From assembly GCA_913062735.1 (NCBI GenBank), contig CAJXWI010000054.1, forward strand, positions 1 to 9,861: 9,861 bases of DNA. The letters run 5' to 3'. The notes under the pieces were generated by a model. That model saw only the letters and a list, made by a program, of their open reading frames with translations, made no database searches and was not told the DNA's origin. The position numbers were made by a program, and so were the translations under genes. Within the stretch, counting starts at the first letter, position 1. Every line of letters starts with the position of its first letter. The stretch is from an uncultured Arcobacter sp. Its GTDB lineage: Bacteria; Campylobacterota; Campylobacteria; Campylobacterales; Arcobacteraceae. Of this stretch, positions 1 through 5,300 are shown piece after piece.

Positions 1-1122
1 TTTTAACATATAGGATAAAAAATCTTTTGCTTTTAACAATAAATTCTTAACACTAATCTTTTCTTTTTTTACATTTGGTTTAAGAAAATCTCTAAAATCA
101 TCTATTGTTTTTGACATATATTCAAGTTGTATATTAGAATCATTTACAACTTGATCTAAAACATCATCAGGTATTTGTCCATCCATCATTTTAGTCAAGG
201 GTAATTTTTGTATTAAAATAGAAATTGCTTGTAAAGGCTGTCTCCACTGATGTGCAATCATAGAAATCATTTCTCCAACTGCTGCGCTTTTACTTTGTTC
301 AATAAACATCTCTTGTTGTTCTTCCAAGGCTTTTTCTAAGGATATATCGTGTTCTATAATTTCATATGAAAGTAAAGATCCTTCTTTATCAAGCAAAGGA
401 ACAATATAAACATTTAAGTAATAAAAAGTACCATCTTTTTTTCTGCACTTTAATTCTGTTTGATGTTTTTTACCTTTTTTAAGTTCTTCAATTAATTTGA
501 AATAAAGAGTATCTTCTTTTTTGCTAAATTTTAAGAAATCATACATATTACCCAAAAGCTCTTCTTTGGAATATAAACTCAAGTCACAGTATGCACTTGA
601 TACGTAGGTGAATTTAAAGTCTTTATCCAACTTACACAAAAGTATATTTTTATCAATTATCTCAATGTTTTTAGCATGTTCTAATGCTAAATCTTCATTC
701 ACTTTTACCGTTTTTGTATTGTTTATCGTGTATGAAGCTAAAATAGAAGAGATATTCTTTTCAAATACAAAATTAATCCGTTTAAAAACCTTATGTGAGT
801 CAATATTATTTATATACAATACCTCTAATAAGGCTTTTTTAATCTCATTGTATATTGTAAAAACTTCTCCTGCCTTAAGTTCCTTCTTTAAAAAGAATGA
901 TATGAGTTTGTTTGAAAATTCTTTATTTACATGAAAGGTTTGTTCTTTTAATGCATTTGTGTAATACGCTAAAAGAGGTAAGGCATAGTTTTTTAAAAAG
1001 TCTTTTATTATTATTCGTTTTTCGTGCAATAACGTACACAAGGTTTCATTTTCTAGCCAATATTTAATAACCGTTTTTTGATTAAGCCTAAGTATACGTA
1101 TAGGTTCTACAAGTTCAGACAT
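1..1122 (-). CDS. Soluble PAS-domain sensor histidine kinase (C-terminal part missing)
   Basis: Reading from the ATG at 1122 to the left edge gives 374 open codons with no stop, so the catalytic ATPase domain lies outside the window. Residues 1-145 are an all-helical, non-membrane region, possibly related to RsbR-type N-terminal sensor domains (inference). Residues 155-258 fit a PAS domain, including the typical C-terminal strands with KCRKKDGTFYYLNVYIVPL. A short coiled linker follows (EKALEEQQEMF), then the dimerisation/phospho-acceptor helix with MIAHQWRQPLQ, where His291 is the predicted phosphorylation site; this motif is common in epsilon- and deltaproteobacterial kinases. No transmembrane segment is visible, so it should sense a cytoplasmic signal. 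The start lies 3 bp after the stop of the Cys-rich gene, with a weak AAGG site overlapping that stop, which suggests translational coupling. No response regulator gene is in view. Confidence 0.93.
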   Translation of the reverse strand, partial: MSELVEPIRILRLNQKTVIKYWLENETLCTLLHEKRIIIKDFLKNYALPLLAYYTNALKEQTFHVNKEFSNKLISFFLKKELKAGEVFTIYNEIKKALLEVLYINNIDSHKVFKRINFVFEKNISSILASYTINNTKTVKVNEDLALEHAKNIEIIDKNILLCKLDKDFKFTYVSSAYCDLSLYSKEELLGNMYDFLKFSKKEDTLYFKLIEELKKGKKHQTELKCRKKDGTFYYLNVYIVPLLDKEGSLLSYEIIEHDISLEKALEEQQEMFIEQSKSAAVGEMISMIAHQWRQPLQAISILIQKLPLTKMMDGQIPDDVLDQVVNDSNIQLEYMSKTIDDFRDFLKPNVKKEKISVKNLLLKAKDFLSYMLK

Positions 1123-1125
1123 AAA

Positions 1126-1299
1126 TTAACCTTGGTTCTTTTGAGTGAAAAAACAACAATCTAGTCCACTGGAACGTTTAACTATCACAGAAGGAATGGT
1201 TTTTGATTTGAAATTATAGGCTTTACAACCATGTGGTTGTTTATTTTGCCAAGTCACAAAATAATACAAACATTTTTGACATACTATTCTTTTATTCAT
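1126..1299 (-). CDS. Small cysteine-rich conserved protein, 57 aa
   Basis: The short frame begins with MNKRIVCQKCLYYFVTW and contains five cysteines: C7 and C10 (CxxC), C25 (PHGCKAYNFKSK) and C48-C49 near the end. This spacing suggests a small zinc-binding fold. The pattern, with a TW after the first CxxC, PHGCK, KSK..PS and SG..C, matches small uncharacterised proteobacterial proteins as I recall them; I know no established function. Codon use resembles the neighbours, and the frame ends 3 bp before the kinase ATG, so the two probably form one transcript. There is no well-placed ribosome binding site. A TATAAT box lies exactly 6 nt before the ATG, pointing to a leaderless message. A nearby AAGAGG would instead serve a three-codon frame (ATG at 1307) whose TGA overlaps this start. 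Confidence 0.8.
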   Translation of the reverse strand: MNKRIVCQKCLYYFVTWQNKQPHGCKAYNFKSKTIPSVIVKRSSGLDCCFFTQKNQG

Positions 1300-1305
1300 T
1301 GAGTC

Positions 1306-1311
1306 ATTATA
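1306..1311 (-). promoter_or_regulatory. -10 box for the Cys-rich gene and histidine kinase
   Basis: A perfect TATAAT on the minus strand is followed by six bases (GACTCA) and then the ATG at 1299, so transcription would start at or next to the start codon. No good -35 hexamer is seen; T-rich DNA lies upstream, as is usual for epsilonproteobacterial housekeeping promoters. Confidence 0.55.
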
Positions 1312-1579
1312 GCCTCTTATTCCAAAAAAGCTACGTTAGTGTAAATAAAATTTAAATTATTTTATTTATTTTATTTTAAATCCAAAATTATGTTTAGTTA
1401 AATTGCAAGATAGTTCTAACTAAAAAAAAATATTAATCCCAATATAAAAGCAAATTCATTATTTGCAATGAGTCCTCTTCATTAGCATATCATTACGAAA
1501 TGATGTTGAAATAACAATTTAATTAAGCAATGCTATTTTGAGTAAACAAAAAAATATCTTTTTGGCTTTTAATAATTAT
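1312..1579. other. AT-rich noncoding gap between recR and the Cys-rich gene
   Basis: No reading frame with coding character, tRNA or recognisable structured RNA was found on either strand. It holds an A7 run at 1548-1554 (T7 on the minus strand, just after recR), a small inverted repeat ATCATT-ACGA-AATGAT at 1489-1504, a hairpin with a T tract (see the terminator entry) and an 8-bp perfect inverted repeat TTTAGTTA / TAACTAAA at 1393-1400 and 1417-1424. Confidence 0.6.
1441..1466 (-). terminator. Candidate weak intrinsic terminator downstream of recR
   Basis: On the minus strand GCAAAT and ATTTGC pair around a 5-nt loop (1450-1466) and are followed by TTTTATATT. The stem is only 6 bp with two G-C pairs, so termination would be weak. 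A second T-run (opposite the A9 at 1422-1430) follows a 5-bp A-U stem and may help. recR ends about 115 nt upstream. Confidence 0.35.
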
Positions 1580-2152
1580 TTAAATAACAACCTTACTTTG
1601 TATGGCTTTTGCCAAAGACAAAATATCGACATTTTCTAAAGAAACACCTGTTGGAACACCTTGTGCTATTTTTGTAAAGCTTATATCAAAACTTTGAAGT
1701 TTATCTTCAATAAACAAAATAAAAGCATCATTTGACAAAGAAGGGGTAAGTGCAAATAGAATATCGTTTACTTTGTTATTTTCTACATAAGAAAGCAAGA
1801 GAGATAAACTTTCTTGCTCTAATTCTTCAATTACAAAATATTTCCCCTTAAATTGTTTTGATTCTTCAATTACAAAGATATCTTTAGCACTTTGCACCAA
1901 ACAGAGTATTTGTGCGTTTCGTGAATCATCTAAGCAAATTTCACAAATTTCATGCTCACTCATACACCCACACTCTTGGCATTTTTTAATACTTTTTAGT
2001 GCATTTTCTATGCTATGTGCAATTTTTATACCTAAATAATTATCATTCATTAATATATGATAGGCCAAACGTAATGCTGATTTTTTTCCAATGCTTGGTA
2101 AAGCCTCAAAAGCTTCAACCAAATCATAAAATTTTTCTAATCCTTTTTTCAT
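1580..2152 (-). CDS. recR: Recombination mediator protein RecR
   Basis: RecR works with RecO (and RecF where present) to load RecA onto SSB-coated single-stranded DNA in recombination repair. The 190 residues are close to the usual 195-200. An N-terminal helix-hairpin-helix region (ALPSIGKKSALRLAYHIL, about residues 17-34) precedes a four-cysteine zinc site formed by C58, C61, C70 and C73. A Toprim-like region follows (about 80-160), then the conserved tail IAQGVPTGVSLENVDILSL (162-180). The Toprim region is diverged: the first acidic position of the usual VVEExxD motif is Q87, although D91 remains, and the usual NPTVEGE stretch reads TPSLSNDA. I recall epsilonproteobacterial RecR being diverged at the second site. 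No Shine-Dalgarno precedes the ATG; a TATAAT box sits 6 nt upstream. The gene is divergent from dnaJ. Confidence 0.95.
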   Translation of the reverse strand: MKKGLEKFYDLVEAFEALPSIGKKSALRLAYHILMNDNYLGIKIAHSIENALKSIKKCQECGCMSEHEICEICLDDSRNAQILCLVQSAKDIFVIEESKQFKGKYFVIEELEQESLSLLLSYVENNKVNDILFALTPSLSNDAFILFIEDKLQSFDISFTKIAQGVPTGVSLENVDILSLAKAIQSKVVI

Positions 2153-2158
2153 AAGCGA

Positions 2159-2164
2159 ATTATA
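2159..2164 (-). promoter_or_regulatory. -10 box of recR, leaderless geometry
   Basis: TATAAT on the minus strand, preceded by TTTGA, is followed by TCGCTT and then the recR ATG at 2152. The expected start of transcription is the A of the ATG. No purine-rich ribosome binding site is present upstream of the gene, which strengthens the leaderless reading. Confidence 0.6.
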
Positions 2165-2206
2165 TCAAATAATTTTTAAACATACGTAAGATAATCTTAT
2201 TTTTAC

Positions 2207-2255
2207 TATAATTTTTATTTTTTATATCTTATTTTTATCTTAATTTAGGTAAAAT
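2207..2255 (+). promoter_or_regulatory. Probable dnaJ promoter region
   Basis: Two -10 candidates lie in the recR-dnaJ divergent gap: TATAAT at 2207-2212 and TAAAAT at 2250-2255. The second has T-rich blocks at roughly 10-bp intervals upstream, the known form of Campylobacter sigma-70 promoters, and would give a leader of about 20 nt carrying the dnaJ AGGAG. I see no CIRCE or HAIR heat-shock operator here. Confidence 0.5.
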
Positions 2256-2280
2256 CGCATAAAAAATTAGGAGCTACTAA

Positions 2281-3405
2281 TTGATTAACAAAGATTATTA
2301 CGAATTATTAGAAATTAGTAAAAACGCAGATAAAAGTACTATTAAAAAAGCCTACAGAAATATGGCTAAAAAATATCACCCTGATAAAAATCCAGGAGAT
2401 GCAGAAGCCGAAGAAATATTTAAAGTAATTAATGAAGCATATCAAGTATTAAGTGATGATGAAAAACGCTCAATTTATGACAGATATGGAAAAGAAGGTT
2501 TAGAAGGCCATGGACAGCAAAGAGGTGGTTTTTCTGGTGGTTTTGATGACCTTGGTTCTGTTTTTGAAGAAATGTTTGGTTCTGCTTTTGGCGGAGGGGG
2601 ACAAGGACGTGCTCAAACTAAAACCTATAAATACAATCTAGATGTTGCAGTAGAAATTAATATAGAATTTAATGAAGCAGTTTTTGGCTGTAAAAAAGAA
2701 ATTAAATATACATTTAAAACAGCTTGTGAACCTTGTAAAGGCACGGGAGCAAAAGATGCTAAACTTTCTACTTGTTCTACGTGTAAAGGACAAGGACAAG
2801 TTCATATGAGACAAGGTTTTATGACTTTTGCACAAGCCTGCCCTACTTGTGAAGGTAGTGGACAAAGTGTTAGTGCAAAATGTAAGAAATGTTTTGGACA
2901 TGGATTTAAAGAAGAAAAAAGCAGCTTTGAAGTATCTATTCCAGAAGGTGTAAACGATGGAAATAGAATCAGAATTTCGGATAAAGGAAATATTGCACCT
3001 GATAATACAAGAGGTGATTTGTATTTACAAATTTCTGTAAAAGAAGACAAGCACTTTGTAAGACATGACGATGATATTTATATTGAAGTTCCTATATTTT
3101 TTACGCAAGTTGCCTTAGGTGCTAGTATTACAATTCCTTCATTAAGAGGTGAGTTAGAATTAAAAATTCCAGCGGGAACTAAAGATAAGGAACAATTTAA
3201 CTTTAAAAATGAGGGTGTTAAATCTGTTCAAGGTTACGGCATGGGGAACCTTGTAGTACAAATTAAAATCAAATATCCAAATACCTTAAACAGTGAACAA
3301 AAAGATTTACTTGAAAAGCTTCAAGAGTCTTTTGGTTCACAAAGTAAACCGCATGAACGTAATTTTGATTCAATGTTCGATAAAGTAAGAAACTGGTTTA
3401 AATAA
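2281..3405 (+). CDS. dnaJ: Chaperone co-factor DnaJ (Hsp40), UUG start
   Basis: DnaJ delivers unfolded proteins to DnaK and stimulates its ATPase in the cytoplasm. The 374 residues show the full type I layout. The J domain spans about 1-70 with the catalytic HPD at 33-35. A Gly/Phe-rich linker covers about 82-110. The zinc-binding region (149-208) has four CxxCxGxG repeats (CEPCKGTG, CSTCKGQG, CPTCEGSG, CKKCFGHG; cysteines 149/152, 165/168, 187/190 and 201/204). The two-lobed substrate-binding C-terminal region runs from about 215 to 340, followed by a dimerisation tail. The start is TTG: it has AGGAG at 2269-2273 with 7 nt spacing, and it gives the expected short lead into DYYELLEI. dnaK and grpE are not adjacent. 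A strong hairpin follows the stop, so dnaJ is probably transcribed alone. Confidence 0.97.
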   Translation: MINKDYYELLEISKNADKSTIKKAYRNMAKKYHPDKNPGDAEAEEIFKVINEAYQVLSDDEKRSIYDRYGKEGLEGHGQQRGGFSGGFDDLGSVFEEMFGSAFGGGGQGRAQTKTYKYNLDVAVEINIEFNEAVFGCKKEIKYTFKTACEPCKGTGAKDAKLSTCSTCKGQGQVHMRQGFMTFAQACPTCEGSGQSVSAKCKKCFGHGFKEEKSSFEVSIPEGVNDGNRIRISDKGNIAPDNTRGDLYLQISVKEDKHFVRHDDDIYIEVPIFFTQVALGASITIPSLRGELELKIPAGTKDKEQFNFKNEGVKSVQGYGMGNLVVQIKIKYPNTLNSEQKDLLEKLQESFGSQSKPHERNFDSMFDKVRNWFK

Positions 3406-3417
3406 TCAATTTTATTA

Positions 3418-3455
3418 AGCTGAAAATTATATATTACTATAATTTTCAGTTCTTC
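3418..3455 (+). terminator. Intrinsic terminator after dnaJ
   Basis: CTGAAAATTATA (3420-3431) and TATAATTTTCAG (3438-3449) form a perfect 12-bp stem around a 6-nt loop, extendable by a G-U and an A-U pair at the base. The following TTCTTC is only a partial T tract. The hairpin starts 14 bp after the dnaJ stop region. Confidence 0.75.
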
Positions 3456-3669
3456 AAAGTTATTATATTAATTAAGAAGTTCACTTATCTTAAACGCATC
3501 TACCCTACTCTATAAATTTTAATAAATTAAAACTAAGATAATAATTTTACCTCTTCCTTTTTTAAACATTGCGTTTTCTTATTTATCCTTTCTTAAACAT
3601 TAGGCACTTTTAATTTACGTAAAAACTGTGTTTTTAGTAAACATAAGCAAGTTGTTTCCTCCTTATTGT
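3456..3669. other. Noncoding spacer between dnaJ and the MBL-fold gene
   Basis: This is the main part of the 294-bp gene-free stretch. No convincing frame or RNA gene was seen. It contains a 16-bp imperfect direct repeat (annotated separately), an 8-bp inverted pair TTATCTTA (3485-3492) and TAAGATAA (3534-3541), and scattered T runs. Confidence 0.6.
3555..3601. repeat. 16-bp direct repeat with a 31-bp period
   Basis: TCCTTTTTTAAACATT (3555-3570) and TCCTTTCTTAAACATT (3586-3601) match at 15 of 16 positions. Their starts are 31 bp apart, about three helical turns. The AAACAT core occurs once more at 3639-3644. In AT-rich DNA part of this may be chance; a paired binding site upstream of the MBL-fold gene is possible. 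Confidence 0.45.
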
Positions 3670-3675
3670 TATAAT
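3670..3675 (+). promoter_or_regulatory. -10 box of the MBL-fold hydrolase gene
   Basis: TATAAT is preceded by TTGT and lies 24 nt before the ATG. The resulting leader of roughly 18 nt carries AAGGA (3690-3694) five bases before the start, an ordinary leadered arrangement. Confidence 0.6.
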
Positions 3676-3699
3676 ATACTTAGAATAAGAAGGATTTAA

Positions 3700-4293
3700 A
3701 TGGATATCAAAGTACAAGCAATGGGAGATTATCAAACCAATTGTTATATAGCAAGCATCAATGGAAAAGACTTAATTATTGATCCTGGGATGAATTCTCT
3801 GCCTTGGATTAAACAAAATGTCACAAATCCAATCGCTGTTTTAAATACACATGGGCATTTTGATCATGTGTGGTCCAATGATATTGTTTGTAAAACATAT
3901 AACATTAAACTACATACCCCTAAAAAAGATCTTTTTATGCTTACTATGGATTCGTATGGACTAGGAATGCCTCATTCACAAGCAGATGTAGAAATTGAGG
4001 AAGATGAAGAAATAGATATAGAAGGTATTAAAATTAAATTTCATTTTTTTCCAGGACATACACCTGGTTGTTCAATGATTCAAATAAACAATGATATGTT
4101 TTCAGGCGATTTTATTTTTAAAGACAGTATTGGTCGCTGTGATTTTCCATATTCTAATGTCGATGATATGAAACGATCTCTTAAAAAAGTATTGTCGTGG
4201 GAAAATGATTACAATATCCATCCAGGTCATGGAATTTCTACTACATTAAAAGAAGAAAATAACTCTTTAGTGCAGTGGCTAAATTATCTATAA
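3700..4293 (+). CDS. Metallo-beta-lactamase-fold hydrolase, glyoxalase II-like (YcbL type)
   Basis: The 197-residue protein has the complete zinc-binding signature of the fold. THGHFDH supplies H51, H53, D55 and H56; PGHTPG supplies H120; SGDFIF supplies the bridging D137; and HPGHG supplies H177. SIGRCDF (144-149) and the short length without the extra C-terminal glutathione-binding domain fit the short YcbL-like branch of hydroxyacylglutathione hydrolases rather than full GloB. It probably hydrolyses a thioester or lactone-type substrate in the cytoplasm; the true substrate cannot be read from sequence. There is no signal peptide. A good AAGGA site and a TATAAT box precede it. The next gene begins 43 bp after its stop with a possible promoter of its own. 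Confidence 0.9.
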   Translation: MDIKVQAMGDYQTNCYIASINGKDLIIDPGMNSLPWIKQNVTNPIAVLNTHGHFDHVWSNDIVCKTYNIKLHTPKKDLFMLTMDSYGLGMPHSQADVEIEEDEEIDIEGIKIKFHFFPGHTPGCSMIQINNDMFSGDFIFKDSIGRCDFPYSNVDDMKRSLKKVLSWENDYNIHPGHGISTTLKEENNSLVQWLNYL

Positions 4294-4300
4294 GTCAAAT

Positions 4301-4306
4301 TATAAT
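4301..4306 (+). promoter_or_regulatory. Possible -10 box for the GGDEF gene pair
   Basis: TATAAT lies 8 bp after the MBL-fold stop and 30 bp before the ATG at 4337. No -35 is visible and no clear Shine-Dalgarno precedes that ATG. The pair could equally be read through from the MBL-fold promoter. Confidence 0.4.
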
Positions 4307-4336
4307 AAAATGCTATTAAATGTTATTTATTTGTCA

Positions 4337-5292
4337 ATGAAAGGTAAATTATTAAAAGAAATATTATTAAACAACTTACTTGCATTAAAAAAGAAGATAA
4401 AGAAAATCTCTTAACTTTAGAAGAAAAAATAGTCAATAATAAAAATATTAATGAAGGCTATGGTTTATTAAATGATTTTTTCTTCAATCACTATTACATA
4501 AATTCTTTTGAGCTTTTAATTAAAGATAAAAGTAAAGTCAAAAAAGAATTACTCTTTAGTGTAAAACATGGTTCAGTCTCAGAGCATTCTTTATCTCTTA
4601 CTTATACACTCAACAATGATGTAGATATAAGCTTTAATTTTTTCTATAACAATGAGATAAGTATAAAAGAAATTGAAGAAACCTCAGAAATACTTAAAAA
4701 CCTAACACTTATATTATCAAACATGGTATACACTATTTATTTAAATGACACAATAAAGAAATTAAAACTAATTGACTATACCACTGGTTTATATAATAGA
4801 AAGTATTTAGTACAACATCTTGAAAAAATGCTGCCTCTTGCGCATAGAGAAAAGCATGTCATTGGTTTTTTAAGTATTGGAATTGATCGTTTTAAAGCAG
4901 TTATAGAAGAGTTTTCTTATGATGTTGGGGAAGATGTACTTATTAAACTTGCACATATGCTTGTGAAAGAAGTTAGAAGTTCTGATATTGTTATTCATTT
5001 AGAAGCAGATGAGTTTTTAATTGTGCTACCAAATGTTGAGAATGCAAATAATGCAGAATTTATTGCAAAAAAACTTGTAAATAAATTTTCAAAATTAGAG
5101 TTTTTACCTGGTCAAGAAGCTGTTTTAAAGAAAACCATTTGTGCGGGAGTTACCTTATATCCAAATGATTCTGCTACAATTGAGGATATTCTTAAAAATT
5201 CTAATATTTCTTTATTAGAAGCAAGAAATGCTGGACGTTCAAAAGTATTTAAATATTCAAAAGACTTATCATCAAGCGTAGAGCTTTTTTAG
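4337..5292 (+). CDS. Degenerate GAF-GGDEF protein, frame change at codon 19
   Basis: An ATG at 4337 opens a frame that stops at 4412-4414 after 25 residues. The -1 frame is open from 4348 to 5292 but has no ATG, GTG or TTG before 4723. Joining the frames at AAAAAAG (4387-4393) gives 318 aa, starting MKGKLLKEILLNNLLALKK and continuing EDKENLLTLEEK. This is collinear with the downstream paralogue (319 aa), with motif positions within one residue. Residues 40-130 look GAF-like and the GGDEF domain spans about 146-309. The signature motif is EADEF (223-227) instead of GGDEF, with GID (182-184) where cyclases have the metal ligand in DID, and no guanine-binding Asn. The inhibitory-site RxxD survives as RSSD (214-217). 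Diguanylate cyclase activity is therefore unlikely. The frame change may be recoding, slippage, a lost A or a sequencing error. Without it, only the 4723-5292 part is expressed. Confidence 0.75.
4387..4393 (+). other. A AAA AAG slippery heptamer at the frame change
   Basis: In the frame of the 4337 ATG the bases read TTA AAA AAG, that is A AAA AAG, the motif used for -1 frameshifting in Escherichia coli dnaX. A one-base backward slip leads directly into the long GGDEF frame (next codon GAA). I find no strong upstream Shine-Dalgarno stimulator and no stable hairpin just downstream. Confidence 0.55.
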
Positions 5293-5300
5293 GAGAAAAA

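Noticed and set aside
608..934. A 108-residue plus-strand frame inside the histidine kinase gene
   Set aside because: It lies wholly antisense to a kinase frame with clear domain structure, is low-complexity hydrophobic/Ser-rich, and lacks a good ribosome site.
1393..1424. Perfect 8-bp inverted repeat TTTAGTTA / TAACTAAA as a terminator
   Set aside because: The run of T on the minus strand comes before the stem rather than after it, and on the plus strand the stem is followed by A residues. The 16-nt loop is long for a terminator; it could be chance in AT-rich DNA.
1312..1579. A small RNA such as SRP RNA or a tRNA in the gap after recR
   Set aside because: No GGAA/GCAG core, acceptor stem, anticodon arm or CCA end was seen; only short AT stems occur.
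2153..2280. Heat-shock operator (CIRCE or HAIR) in front of dnaJ
   Set aside because: No copy of the TTAGCACTC/GAGTGCTAA or CTTGAGT/ACTCAAG inverted repeats is present in the recR-dnaJ gap.
2638..3050. Two minus-strand frames (87 and 82 residues) inside dnaJ
   Set aside because: Both are antisense shadows of the dnaJ zinc-finger region; their regular Cys/Ser/Phe content simply mirrors its codons.
4310..4336. An in-frame ATG nine codons upstream of the 4337 start of the first GGDEF gene
   Set aside because: It is only 3 bp after the TATAAT box, and the added residues do not match the paralogue, which aligns from the ATG at 4337.
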